From contig JACNJX010000115.1 of the NCBI GenBank assembly GCA_014382345.1, positions 1 through 36,229 of the forward strand: DNA of 36,229 bases, in the 5' to 3' direction. The translations under genes and the position numbers were made by a program. Each line of letters begins with the position of its first letter. Position 1 is the first letter of the stretch. Of this stretch, positions 27,594 through 35,560 are shown piece after piece. This DNA is from Alphaproteobacteria bacterium (GTDB lineage Bacteria > Pseudomonadota > Alphaproteobacteria > Rhodospirillales > Casp-alpha2). The notes below the pieces were generated by a model that saw only the letters and a program-made list of their open reading frames with translations, did no database searches and was not told where the DNA came from.

Positions 27594-28172
27594 TCAATCA
27601 TCTTTTTCATAGTCATCGGGAAGTTTATGGGCGATCCCCTTGTGACATTCTATGCAGGTTTCACCTTTTTTTTGCGCCTTTTGCATTTTTTCGGCGGCGC
27701 GGCGTTTCTGTCTGTGGAAATCCATCGCCGCGTAATCATGACAGTTGCGGCATTCTTGGGAATCGCTTTCCTCCATGGATCTCCAAACATTCTGGGCCAA
27801 CTCCAGTCTTTTGGCTTCGAATTTCTCCTTGGTGTTGATCGAGCCCAAGGCCCAGTGATAGAGCTCGACGGACGCTTTGATCTTGCGGATCAGTTTACCC
27901 GTCCAGTCCTTGGGCACGTGGCAGTCCGAACAGATCACGCGTACGCCAGAAGCATTCTTGTAATGGCCGCGTTTCTTGTATTCCTGATAAACAAGCTGAT
28001 CCATTTCGTGGCACGAAATGCAGAATTCCAACGTGTTCGTATATTCCATAAAAGTATTAAAGCCGCCCCAGAAGATAACACCGAATATACCGCCGGCTAC
28101 CAGCAGGGCACCCAGGCTGTACTTTGATGTCGGGCTCCAGAAAAATTTCCAGGTTTTCGCAAATATCCCCAC
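27594..28172 (-). CDS. nirT: Tetraheme quinol dehydrogenase, NapC/NirT family
   Basis: This 192-residue membrane-anchored cytochrome moves electrons from the quinol pool to periplasmic reductases. One N-terminal helix (about 19-40) is followed by four CxxCH sites at 51-55 (CISCHE), 81-85 (CSDCHV), 141-145 (CRNCHD) and 173-177 (CIECHK), the NapC/NirT pattern. The start is GTG 28172 with AAGGA about ten bases upstream. No ATG fits. It is followed directly by the diheme cytochrome and preceded on the same strand by the cd1-like gene, from which a strong terminator separates it. It may therefore be expressed by readthrough or from a promoter I cannot see in the 100-base gap. Confidence 0.9.
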   Translation of the reverse strand: MGIFAKTWKFFWSPTSKYSLGALLVAGGIFGVIFWGGFNTFMEYTNTLEFCISCHEMDQLVYQEYKKRGHYKNASGVRVICSDCHVPKDWTGKLIRKIKASVELYHWALGSINTKEKFEAKRLELAQNVWRSMEESDSQECRNCHDYAAMDFHRQKRRAAEKMQKAQKKGETCIECHKGIAHKLPDDYEKDD

Positions 28173-28199
28173 CTTGCGGGTTCCTTTTTTTATTTTTTC

Positions 28200-28240
28200 G
28201 AGGAAAAGAAGGCGGGTAACACTCCGTCACCCGCCTTCTC
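28200..28240 (-). terminator. Rho-independent terminator of the second cd1 gene
   Basis: AGAAGGCGGGT (28207-28217) and ACCCGCCTTCT (28229-28239) form a perfect 11-base stem with an 11-base loop. On the minus strand a TTTT stretch follows. It lies between the cd1-like gene and nirT. Confidence 0.85.
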
Positions 28241-28272
28241 TCGATAGACTGTCTTCTCCTATAGTCGTCCGA

Positions 28273-29886
28273 TCAGGTTACGTGGTGAACCCGATTGTAG
28301 ACGTTGAACTTGCCGGTCGGCGTTTCAAGGTTCTTGATCCGCGCTTTTTCTTTAAGCGTTTTCGAATCGTAAACCACGATCTCGCCTTTCAACCAGTTCT
28401 TCTTTCCGCCCCGGACCCAGACCGAGACCCAGACTTCCGTGCCGTCCTTGTTGAATTCGGAATGCACGGCCAGGGCCTTGTCCTGTTTGGTGACGCGGAT
28501 CGTCTTGACGACCTTGCCGGTCTTCTTGTCCAGCACCTTGATCGACTGCTGGATGTCGATTTCCGGATGCTTGGTCTGGTCGACGAAGACATAAGGCGAA
28601 TTCGGGTGGGTGCGGATGAACAGCCCCGGCCCGTCGGTCTTGGTCTTGTAGCAGATCTTCCAGGCCTGCTCGGGATGGCCCTTGGGATCGTTGCCCCAGA
28701 CCGTGACCTTGCCTTCGCCAAGATGCGGGGTTCCGGCAACGGGACCGCACTTGGGATCGATCCAGTTTGCGCCCGGTCCCGGATGCGGCTTCTTGCCGGT
28801 TTCGATGGAAGCGACGAACTTGCGGTCGACCGAATCCATGATTTCCATACGGTCGGACGCGTTGGCCGCGATCTGGAAGTAACGCTGCGTCGGATCGAAG
28901 AACCCGTCATGCAGGAACTTGTGGCTGTTGATTTGTTCGATCCTGAGGTTGTCCAGGTCCGAATAATCCACCTGCCACAGTTGTCCGAGTTCCTTGACGG
29001 CGACAATCCAGGTCGGCGCGTTCGGCGTGTTGTAAACGGCCGCGACACGGGCTTCGTTGACGTATTTCCCGTCCACGTTGACGCCACGGGTGGACACCAC
29101 TTTCAACGGTTCCATGGTCTCCGCGTCCAAAATGACGAAATGAGGCGGCCAATAGCCACCGCCGATGACGTATTTGTCTTTCCACTTGCCGTAATGAGAC
29201 ACGGCGACGTCGCGGGCGTCGGAGGCGATCTGGGTTTCGGCCACCACTTGCGGCGGGTTCATCCACAGATCGATCTTTGTCATGCGACCGTCACGGCCCT
29301 GGGTGTACCAGAAACGGCCGTCGGACGATTCCTTCATAACATGCACGGCATACCCGGTATCGACCTTGGAAACGACTTCCTTGGTATCGCCGTCGATGAT
29401 GCCGACCTTACCGGCGTCGCGCAGGATCACCAGGAAGAAGTTCTGCCAGTTGCGTTTATGCGCGGGCTTCTTCGGATAGTCCTCGGGCTTTACCATGACC
29501 TTCCAGCGCTTTTTCATTTCCGCCAGAGACATTTCGGCCGGCGGCGGTACGTCCATCTGGATGTAGGTCGCGAGTTTGCTGATTTGCGCCTTGCTGAAAA
29601 GGTCGTCGAAGTTGTTCATGCCCCCGTCGGTGCCGAGGGTGATGATCTTTTCGAGCTTCTTCTGACCAAGTTTCCGGGTGCTCTTCGGCTCAAGGTTTTT
29701 GCCGGTGGCGCCTTTCCTGAGTACGCCGTGACAACCGGCGCAACGCTGAAAATAAAGCGTCTTCGCCTCTTCAAAATCCTTTTCCGAAAGTGCCGGGTCC
29801 GCCGCCGACGCCGTCCCGGGGACGGCGGTAAGGGCAAGCCCCGCCACGATCGACAAGGAAGAGGTTATTTGTAGGAACCTATTCAT
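28273..29886 (-). CDS. Second cytochrome cd1-type protein lacking the HxH histidines (NirS paralogue)
   Basis: This 537-residue exported protein is clearly of the NirS family. The signal peptide ends near residue 28. Heme c site C49-A-G-C-H53 sits in [20 protein letters not shown], as in NirS. The propeller keeps GYAVHV, YWPPHFVILD, KFLHDGFFD (H326), KPHPGPGANW and [11 protein letters not shown]. Where NirS has S-H-Y-H-P it reads T-P288-N-A290-P, so both histidines of that segment are gone, while H326 is kept. It is not nirN, which lies at the end of the window. It could be a cd1 enzyme with altered chemistry, a heme d1 carrier, or a divergent nitrite reductase clade. ATG 29886 has GGAG nine bases upstream. 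ATGs at 29892 and 29901 are alternatives. An FNR/Dnr-type box precedes it. Confidence 0.85.
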   Translation of the reverse strand: MNRFLQITSSLSIVAGLALTAVPGTASAADPALSEKDFEEAKTLYFQRCAGCHGVLRKGATGKNLEPKSTRKLGQKKLEKIITLGTDGGMNNFDDLFSKAQISKLATYIQMDVPPPAEMSLAEMKKRWKVMVKPEDYPKKPAHKRNWQNFFLVILRDAGKVGIIDGDTKEVVSKVDTGYAVHVMKESSDGRFWYTQGRDGRMTKIDLWMNPPQVVAETQIASDARDVAVSHYGKWKDKYVIGGGYWPPHFVILDAETMEPLKVVSTRGVNVDGKYVNEARVAAVYNTPNAPTWIVAVKELGQLWQVDYSDLDNLRIEQINSHKFLHDGFFDPTQRYFQIAANASDRMEIMDSVDRKFVASIETGKKPHPGPGANWIDPKCGPVAGTPHLGEGKVTVWGNDPKGHPEQAWKICYKTKTDGPGLFIRTHPNSPYVFVDQTKHPEIDIQQSIKVLDKKTGKVVKTIRVTKQDKALAVHSEFNKDGTEVWVSVWVRGGKKNWLKGEIVVYDSKTLKEKARIKNLETPTGKFNVYNRVHHVT

Positions 29887-29969
29887 CTTCATCTTCTCCA
29901 TTGTTTCTTTATCAAAAACCTTTTGTTTGATCAGGTGACAAGCTCACTCTTCATTGTTTTGGTCTTGGT

Positions 29970-29975
29970 TTTCTA
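29970..29975 (-). promoter_or_regulatory. Possible -10 of the second cd1 gene
   Basis: TAGAAA on the minus strand is centred 32 bases from the FNR/Dnr-type box centre, the class II spacing. Four of six bases match TATAAT, so the call rests mainly on spacing. Confidence 0.4.
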
Positions 29976-29997
29976 CTCCCCTCTCCGGTCGTTCACC

Positions 29998-30011
29998 TTG
30001 ACATAAATCAA
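29998..30011. promoter_or_regulatory. FNR/Dnr-type box between second cd1 gene and nirE
   Basis: TTGACATAAATCAA matches TTGAC-N4-ATCAA and lies between divergent genes. Candidate -10 hexamers exist on both sides at 30-32 bases (TAGAAA toward the cd1-like gene, GATACT at 30032-30037 toward nirE). Shared control of heme d1 synthesis and the second cd1 protein is likely. Confidence 0.75.
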
Positions 30012-30063
30012 TTACCCTCGTGGAGACGCGTGATACTCAACAATGGAATGAAAGAGCCCCCCT

Positions 30064-30084
30064 GCCCGTCTTTTGAAGACGGGC
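30064..30084 (+). other. Hairpin in the nirE leader
   Basis: GCCCGTCTT-TTG-AAGACGGGC is a perfect 9-base stem with a 3-base loop. It lies in the predicted leader, seven bases before the GGAGG (30092-30096) of nirE. There is no T-run, so it is not a terminator. It could stabilise the long nir message or influence initiation at nirE. Confidence 0.65.
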
Positions 30085-30102
30085 GGTTTACGGAGGAAAG
30101 GC

Positions 30103-30897
30103 ATGCAGGAAAAACCGGTTGTCTATCTTGTCGGCGCGGGTCCGGGAGATCCGGACCTTATGACCATCAAAGGCAAACGCATTCTGGAAAACGCCGACGT
30201 TGTGGTCTACGACCGCCTGGTGTCTGAAGACATTCTCGGCCTGGTCGGCCCTGGAACGGCGCGCATCGATGTCGGCAAGCAACCCGGCCTGCATTCCGTT
30301 CCGCAAGATGAGATCAACGCCCTGCTGGTGCGTCTGGCCGAAGAAGGCAAGCGCCGGGTCGTCCGCCTCAAGGGCGGCGACCCGTTCACCTTCGGCCGCG
30401 GCGGCGAAGAAGCCCAGGCCCTGTCCGAGCACGGCATCGACGTTGAAGTGGTGCCCGGCGTCACGGCGGCTTCGGGGTGTGCTGCGTCCCTCGGCATCCC
30501 CCTGACACACCGCGGGTTGGCCAACGGGGTGCGCTATGTCACCGGCCACTGCCGCGAAGACGCGCCCCTCAACCTGGACTGGTCCGGCCTGGCCGACCCG
30601 GACACCACCCTTGTCGTCTATATGGGAAAAGCCAACATCGGCCGCATGGCGCAGGAAATTCTCGACCAGGGCATGGAACCCTCGACCCCCGTCTGCGCCG
30701 TCGCCAACGGGACCACGGAGAATCAACGCCATCTGTTTTCAACCCTGGATCGAATCGGCGGGATGGTCCGTACAATAGACTTCGACGGGCCGGTCCTGTT
30801 CATCATCGGCAGTGTTGTAACCCTGGCCGCCGCCTACCAGGAAGAAGGAGAAGAGGCGGATGCGATCCGGACGCTTCACAATGCCGGTCTGGCTTAA
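30103..30897 (+). CDS. nirE: Uroporphyrinogen-III C-methyltransferase (heme d1 pathway)
   Basis: This 264-residue SAM-dependent methyltransferase converts uroporphyrinogen III to precorrin-2, the first step toward heme d1. The family motifs are VYLVGAGPGDPDLMTIKG at the start, VVVYDRLVSEDIL near 38, VRLKGGDPFTFGRGGEEAQA near 88, and VVPGVTAASGCAASLGIPLTHRG near 116. It is the single-domain (CobA/NirE) form without the CysG oxidase/chelatase part. ATG 30103 follows GGAGGAAAG. It heads the nirE-nirN run, all genes touching or overlapping, and a box and hairpin precede it. The context distinguishes NirE from housekeeping siroheme synthesis. Confidence 0.95.
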   Translation: MQEKPVVYLVGAGPGDPDLMTIKGKRILENADVVVYDRLVSEDILGLVGPGTARIDVGKQPGLHSVPQDEINALLVRLAEEGKRRVVRLKGGDPFTFGRGGEEAQALSEHGIDVEVVPGVTAASGCAASLGIPLTHRGLANGVRYVTGHCREDAPLNLDWSGLADPDTTLVVYMGKANIGRMAQEILDQGMEPSTPVCAVANGTTENQRHLFSTLDRIGGMVRTIDFDGPVLFIIGSVVTLAAAYQEEGEEADAIRTLHNAGLA

Positions 30898-31216
30898 GGG
30901 AGTTCTCTTGAGCACCGCCATCGGAACTGTCCTGGGAACGGCCCCGTCTGCCGGGGCCGCCGACGCCCAGGCACGGGAAACACGGGACGGACTTCTTTAT
31001 CTGCTGCGCCAGGATTGCGGATCATGTCACGGCATGACCATGAAGGGCGGGCTAGGTCCGGCCCTGCTGCCGGACACGCTTAAGGACAAACCCGACGAGA
31101 CTCTTGTCGGCATTATCCTCGACGGCGTACCCGAAACCCCCATGCCGCCGTGGCGGCCCTTGCTGGCGCCGGAAGACGCGGCTTGGATCGTCAAACAATT
31201 GAAGAAAGGCCTGTAA
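30860..31216 (+). CDS. nirC: NirC-type cytochrome c (c55x)
   Basis: This 118-residue periplasmic monoheme cytochrome is found in nir clusters, where it can donate electrons to NirS or assist heme d1 maturation. The signal peptide runs to about residue 34 (PSAGA-ADA). C53-G-S-C-H57 is followed by GMTMKGGLGPALLP, characteristic of NirC and the heme c domain of NirN, and MPPW near the end may supply the Met ligand. ATG 30860 overlaps nirE by 38 bases and has GGAG nine bases upstream. An internal ATG at 30881 lacks a site. Confidence 0.9.
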   Translation: MRSGRFTMPVWLKGVLLSTAIGTVLGTAPSAGAADAQARETRDGLLYLLRQDCGSCHGMTMKGGLGPALLPDTLKDKPDETLVGIILDGVPETPMPPWRPLLAPEDAAWIVKQLKKGL

Positions 31217-32427
31217 TGATAAAGGGCCCCCGCAAATTTCGTTTCCTTTTCCTCCTGGGCGCACTCGCCGCCGGACTGATTTTTTCCGGCCGGGCGATAG
31301 CTGGCGAAAGCAACGGCACTCGCGGCACCGGGGATATGGGAATTCTTATCGAACGGGCCACCGGGGCCATCCAGGTGTTCGAAACCTCGGGCCAAAAACG
31401 CCTGTTCCGGATTTCCGGATTGGGTGACCTCAGCCATGCGTCCGCCGTGTTCTCCCGCGACGGCCGTTACGCCTATGTCTTCGGACGCGATGGCGGCCTG
31501 ACCAAAATCGATATTCTGGCAGGCCGCATCGTCAAGCGCGTGATCCAGGGCGGCAACAGCATCGGCGGCGCCATTTCCCAAGACGGCTCCCTGGTCGCCG
31601 TGTCCAATTACAAGCCGGGCGGGGTACGGATTTTCGACAGCGGAACGCTGGATCTTGTCGCCGATATTCCCGCCACCTACGGGCCGGACGGAAAGCGCTC
31701 CAAGACGGTTGGGCTTGTCGACGCCCCGGGCCAGCGCTTCGTGTTCAGCCTCTATGATGCCGATGAAATCTGGATCGCCGACATGACCAGGCCTGATACG
31801 CCCAAGATCACCAAATTCAAGGACATCGGCGAACTTCCTTATGACGCGCTGATTACCGGTGATGGCCGCCATTACATCGCCGGACTGTTCGGCGAGGACG
31901 GTATGGCCATGCTCGATCTGTGGAACCCGGACAAAGGCGTCAAAAGAATCATGGACGGCTACGGGCGGGGTGAGAAGAAGCTGCCGGTTTACAAAATGCC
32001 GCACCTGGAAGGCTGGGCCAAGGCGGGCGAGTTGATCTTCCTGCCCGCCGTCGGGCGGCACGAAGTTTTGGCCGTCGACCCACGGACCTGGAAGGAAGTC
32101 GGGCGCATCCCCGTGCACGGCCAACCCATCTTCGCCGTCGCCCGGCCCGATGGCCGTCAGGTGTGGGTCAATTTCGCCCATCCCCTGAACGACACGGTGC
32201 AGGTCATCGACGTTCCGTCCATGAAGATCGTTCATGAATTCAAACCCGGCAAGGCGGTGCTGCACCTGGAATTCACGCCGCGTGGCGAGCAGGTGTGGAT
32301 CTCCGTCCGCGATGCCGACCGGGTTGATGTTTATGACACCCGCACCTTTAAACGGCTGTCGACCATGGACGCCGACAAGCCGAGCGGCATCTTCCTGACC
32401 GCGCGGGCCAACAGGATAGGACTGTAA
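31216..32427 (+). CDS. nirF: NirF, heme d1 biosynthesis propeller protein
   Basis: This 403-residue periplasmic protein resembles the d1 domain of NirS without the heme c domain. It acts late in heme d1 synthesis. The signal sequence ends near AIAG (about residue 30). There is no lipobox Cys, unlike the lipoprotein NirF of Pseudomonas aeruginosa. The propeller shows HASAVFSRDGRYAYVFGRDG near 75, NSIGGAISQDGSLVAVSNY, GLFGEDGMAMLDLW, HLEGWAKAGELIFLPAVGRH and FAHPLNDTVQVID. ATG 31216 overlaps the nirC stop as TAATG. Confidence 0.93.
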   Translation: MIKGPRKFRFLFLLGALAAGLIFSGRAIAGESNGTRGTGDMGILIERATGAIQVFETSGQKRLFRISGLGDLSHASAVFSRDGRYAYVFGRDGGLTKIDILAGRIVKRVIQGGNSIGGAISQDGSLVAVSNYKPGGVRIFDSGTLDLVADIPATYGPDGKRSKTVGLVDAPGQRFVFSLYDADEIWIADMTRPDTPKITKFKDIGELPYDALITGDGRHYIAGLFGEDGMAMLDLWNPDKGVKRIMDGYGRGEKKLPVYKMPHLEGWAKAGELIFLPAVGRHEVLAVDPRTWKEVGRIPVHGQPIFAVARPDGRQVWVNFAHPLNDTVQVIDVPSMKIVHEFKPGKAVLHLEFTPRGEQVWISVRDADRVDVYDTRTFKRLSTMDADKPSGIFLTARANRIGL

Positions 32428-32431
32428 GATC

Positions 32432-32887
32432 ATGGTGCCGGGTTCTATCGAACAAAGGCTGTTGAACGACTACCAGCGGGACTTTCCCCTGGACCCCCGG
32501 CCCTATGCCCGGATCGCGAAAGACTTAGGTTTAAGCGAGGATGAGGTTCTCCAACGCCTGGCAACGCTGAAGGAGCAGGGCACCTATTCGCGCATCGGCG
32601 CCGTGGTCCGGCCCAACACCATCGGCGCCAGCACACTGGCGGCCATGCAGGTGCCTGCCCCGCGTTTGGAAGAGATCGCCGCCTTCGTCAGCAAGCAGCC
32701 GGAAGTCAATCACAACTATGAACGCGAACACGCCATCAACCTGTGGTTCGTGGTCGCCGCCGCCGATAAGGATGCCGTCGCGGGTGTGCTGGCGCGCATC
32801 GAAGCGCAAACCGGGCTTGCGGTTCTCGACCTGCCGTTGGAGCGGTCTTTCCACATCGATCTCGGCTTTGACCTGGAGAAGGCGTAA
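32432..32887 (+). CDS. nirD: Siroheme decarboxylase subunit NirD (Lrp/AsnC-like)
   Basis: This 151-residue AsnC-family-like protein works with NirL to decarboxylate siroheme to didecarboxysiroheme in heme d1 synthesis, not as a regulator. An N-terminal winged-helix-like part (LLNDYQRDFPLDPRPYARIA, then GLSEDEVLQRLATLKEQG) is followed by the ferredoxin-fold part with NHNYEREHAINLWFVVAA. The order short-long-short-long of the four genes here matches nirD-L-G-H. It starts five bases after nirF, with no strong ribosome binding site, consistent with translational coupling. Confidence 0.9.
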   Translation: MVPGSIEQRLLNDYQRDFPLDPRPYARIAKDLGLSEDEVLQRLATLKEQGTYSRIGAVVRPNTIGASTLAAMQVPAPRLEEIAAFVSKQPEVNHNYEREHAINLWFVVAAADKDAVAGVLARIEAQTGLAVLDLPLERSFHIDLGFDLEKA

Positions 32888-32889
32888 TC

Positions 32890-33405
32890 ATGACGCCTGA
32901 CGCAACAGATAAGTGCCTGCTGAACGCTATTGCCGACGGCCTGCCGTTGACGCCACGGCCCTACGAAACGGTGGCCGACGGGCTGGGGATTGGTGAGGAC
33001 GAGGTTCTGGACAGGCTTGAACGCCTGCGGGACAGCGGCATCATCACCCGGTTCGGCGTCGTTGTGCGCCACCGGGAACTGGGTTGGCGGGCCAACGCCA
33101 TGGCCGTGTGGGATGTGCCGGATGGTCTGGTCGATACCGTCGGCGAAAAAATCCGCTCCTTCCCGTTCGTCACGCTCTGTTACCAACGCCCCCGGCGGCT
33201 GCCGGACTGGCCCTATAACCTGTTCTGCATGGTGCATGGCCGCGACCGCGCCACCGTGCGCCAACAAATCCTGGAGATTAATGACGCCTGCGACTTGCGC
33301 GCCCTGCCCCAGGACGTGCTGTTCAGCCTGCGCCAGTTCAAGCAATGCGGCGCGCACTACGCCCCGGCCCGACCGGACAAGACCAAACACCGCGAGGTCG
33401 CCTGA
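32890..33405 (+). CDS. nirL: Siroheme decarboxylase subunit NirL
   Basis: This 171-residue partner of NirD has the winged-helix start (LLNAIADGLPLTPRPYETVA, GIGEDEVLDRLERLRDSG) and the longer second domain with CYQRPRRLPDWPYNLFCMVH. That L/H-type motif has a conserved Arg-Pro-Arg and W-P-x-N-L-F, distinguishing it from NirD/NirG. The gene begins two bases after nirD and overlaps nirG as TGATG. The C-terminal tail is Lys/Arg-rich. Confidence 0.9.
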   Translation: MTPDATDKCLLNAIADGLPLTPRPYETVADGLGIGEDEVLDRLERLRDSGIITRFGVVVRHRELGWRANAMAVWDVPDGLVDTVGEKIRSFPFVTLCYQRPRRLPDWPYNLFCMVHGRDRATVRQQILEINDACDLRALPQDVLFSLRQFKQCGAHYAPARPDKTKHREVA

Positions 33406-33848
33406 TGGACGATATGGACCGCCGCATTATCAACGAATTGCAGGACGGCTTTCCGGTCACCGAACGCCCCTATGCGGAGGCCGCCAAACAGTTGCAGATG
33501 GACGAGGACGAATTGATCGAGCGGATCGGCAAGCTGTGCAAGGACGGCACCCTCAACCGCTTCGGGCCGATGTTCAATGCCGAAAACCTAGGTGGCGCCG
33601 TGACCCTGGCCGCGATCCGGGCGCCGGAGAACCGCTTCGATGAAATCACGGACATGGTCAACGCGCACCCGGAGGTATCCCAGAATTATGCCCGCGAAGA
33701 CGACCTCAACATGTGGTTCGTCATCGCCACGGAAACCCCCGGACGGCTTTCCAAGGTGATCGCCGAAATCGAATATGAAACCGGATTGGAAGTCTTCGAC
33801 ATGCCGAAGATCGAGGAATTTTACGTCGGACTGAGGTTCGCGGTATGA
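33405..33848 (+). CDS. nirG: Siroheme decarboxylase subunit NirG
   Basis: This 147-residue paralogue of NirD carries RIINELQDGFPVTERPYAEA, the winged-helix segment QMDEDELIERIGKLCKDG, and SQNYAREDDLNMWFVIATE in the second domain. ATG 33405 overlaps the nirL stop. An upstream in-frame start would lie inside nirL and is rejected. NirG pairs with NirH. Four separate subunits (D, L, G, H), as in Pseudomonas, are kept here, without the fused NirDL form seen in Paracoccus. Confidence 0.9.
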   Translation: MDDMDRRIINELQDGFPVTERPYAEAAKQLQMDEDELIERIGKLCKDGTLNRFGPMFNAENLGGAVTLAAIRAPENRFDEITDMVNAHPEVSQNYAREDDLNMWFVIATETPGRLSKVIAEIEYETGLEVFDMPKIEEFYVGLRFAV

Positions 33849-34345
33849 GCCAGAAAGCAACCGGTCCGATGATCGACGATACCGACCGCCGCCTTATCAA
33901 TGCGACGGAGGAAGGCTTGCCGTTGTGCCCGAAACCCTATCACGCGCTGGCCGGCGAATTGGATTTGAGCGCCGACGAGGTTATGGATCGGATGCGGGCC
34001 ATGTTGGACAACGGGATCATCCGCCGCATCGCCGCCGTGCCCAATCATTACAAGCTGGGCTACACCGCCAACGGCATGTCCGTCTGGGACGTGCCCGACG
34101 CCGTCATTTCGCTGGCCGGGGCCAAGGTCGGCGCACTGGATTTTGTCAGCCACTGCTACCACCGGCCACGCCATATGCCGGAATGGCCGTTCAACCTGTT
34201 CGCCATGGTGCACGGCCACGACCGCAACGAGATCGAAGAAAAAGTCGAAACCATTTCGGAAGTTCTTGGCCCATGGGACGGCGGGCACCGTGTGCTGTAC
34301 AGTACCCGCATCCTGAAAAAAACCGGATTCCGGCTGGTCGCCTAG
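33845..34345 (+). CDS. nirH: Siroheme decarboxylase subunit NirH
   Basis: This 166-residue paralogue of NirL carries RLINATEEGLPLCPKPYHAL, DLSADEVMDRMRAMLDNG and CYHRPRHMPEWPFNLFAMVH, the L/H-type motif. Its ATG overlaps the nirG stop as ATGA, so the two are translationally coupled in equal amounts. Its role is siroheme decarboxylation with NirG. The AsnC-like fold is shared, but DNA binding is not expected. Confidence 0.9.
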   Translation: MSQKATGPMIDDTDRRLINATEEGLPLCPKPYHALAGELDLSADEVMDRMRAMLDNGIIRRIAAVPNHYKLGYTANGMSVWDVPDAVISLAGAKVGALDFVSHCYHRPRHMPEWPFNLFAMVHGHDRNEIEEKVETISEVLGPWDGGHRVLYSTRILKKTGFRLVA

Positions 34346-34357
34346 GAGAAGTATACG

Positions 34358-35560
34358 ATGTTCAGAATCAGTCAGTTCATGCATGAAATCGCCCACCCGG
34401 TCCCGATAAGCCCGAAACGCACCCCGCCGGGGCCGGTCGTGATCTGGAACCTGATCCGGCGCTGCAACCTTAACTGTAAGCACTGTTACGCGCTGTCCGC
34501 CGACACCGACTTCGTCGGCGAGCTTTCCACCGAGAAGGTGCATTCGGTGATGGACGACCTGAAAAAATTCGGTGTGCCGGTGCTGATCCTGTCCGGCGGC
34601 GAGCCTTTGTTGCGCCCCGACATCTTCGAGGTATCCTGCCACGCCAAGGCGATGGGATTTTACGTCGGCCTGTCTACCAACGGCACCCTGATCGACGAGA
34701 GCAACATCGAATCCATTGCCAACGTCGGTTATGACTACGTCGGCATCAGCCTCGACGGGATTGGCGAGACGCATGACAAATTCCGCCGCCACGAAGGTGC
34801 CTTCGATGCCTCCTTGCGGGGCATCCGCCTGTGCCGCCAGGAGGGCATCAAGGTCGGCATCCGTTTCACAATGACGCTGGACAACGCATCCGAACTGCCG
34901 GACCTGCTGAAACTGGCCGAGGACGAAGGCGTCGACAAATTCTATCTTTCACACCTCAACTACGCCGGGCGCGGCAACAAAAATCGCGAAAGCGACGCCG
35001 CCCATGAATCGACCCGCTGGGCCATGAACCAGTTGTTCAATGCATGCTGGGACTATGAACAGCAGGGGCGGCCTAAGGAATTTGTCACCGGCAACAACGA
35101 TGCCGATGGGGTCTACCTGCTGCAATGGGTGGAGCGACATTTCCCGGACCGCGCCGACGACATCAAAACCCGGCTCTGCCAATGGGGCGGAAATTCCACC
35201 GGCGTCAACATCGCCAACATCGACAACCTGGGCAACGTGCACCCGGACACCATGTGGTGGAACCACGACCTGGGAAACGTCAACGAGCGGCCGTTTTCGG
35301 AAATCTGGAACGACCTGTCCGACCCGATCATGGCGGGCTTAAGAAAAAGCCCGCGCGAGATCAAGGGGCGCTGCGGGGAATGCCAGCACTTCGATATTTG
35401 CGGCGGCAACACCCGGGTCCGCGCCATGCAACTGACCGGCGACCCGTGGGCCGAAGACCCGGCCTGCTACCTGACCGACGAGGAAATCGGCGTCGAAAAC
35501 GGCAAAGAGCGGCTAACCGTCACGCCCTACAGAAAGCCCAAGCATGCCGACCTGCACTGA
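34358..35560 (+). CDS. nirJ: Radical SAM enzyme NirJ
   Basis: This 400-residue radical SAM protein replaces propionate side chains of didecarboxysiroheme with carbonyl groups in heme d1 synthesis. CNLNCKHC near residue 37 is the C-x3-C-x2-C motif for the SAM cluster, followed by LILSGGEPLLRPDIF and GISLDGIGETHDKFR. A SPASM-like end (CGECQHFDICGGNTRVRA near 339) with C-x2-C-x5-C and a later Cys binds a second cluster. AGGAGAAG precedes the ATG. It overlaps nirN by 17 bases. Confidence 0.94.
   Translation: MFRISQFMHEIAHPVPISPKRTPPGPVVIWNLIRRCNLNCKHCYALSADTDFVGELSTEKVHSVMDDLKKFGVPVLILSGGEPLLRPDIFEVSCHAKAMGFYVGLSTNGTLIDESNIESIANVGYDYVGISLDGIGETHDKFRRHEGAFDASLRGIRLCRQEGIKVGIRFTMTLDNASELPDLLKLAEDEGVDKFYLSHLNYAGRGNKNRESDAAHESTRWAMNQLFNACWDYEQQGRPKEFVTGNNDADGVYLLQWVERHFPDRADDIKTRLCQWGGNSTGVNIANIDNLGNVHPDTMWWNHDLGNVNERPFSEIWNDLSDPIMAGLRKSPREIKGRCGECQHFDICGGNTRVRAMQLTGDPWAEDPACYLTDEEIGVENGKERLTVTPYRKPKHADLH

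Noticed and set aside
28018-29874. Long open frame (618 codons) on the plus strand
   Set aside because: It is antisense to the second cd1 gene and nirT and its product has no recognisable motif.
28273-29886. Calling the second cd1 gene nirN
   Set aside because: A proper nirN with NirN/NirF-type propeller motifs starts at 35544, and this protein follows NirS motifs much more closely.
31027-32433. 468-codon open frame on the minus strand
   Set aside because: It is antisense to nirC and nirF, which are well supported.
33821-34792. 323-codon open frame on the minus strand
   Set aside because: It is antisense to nirH and nirJ.
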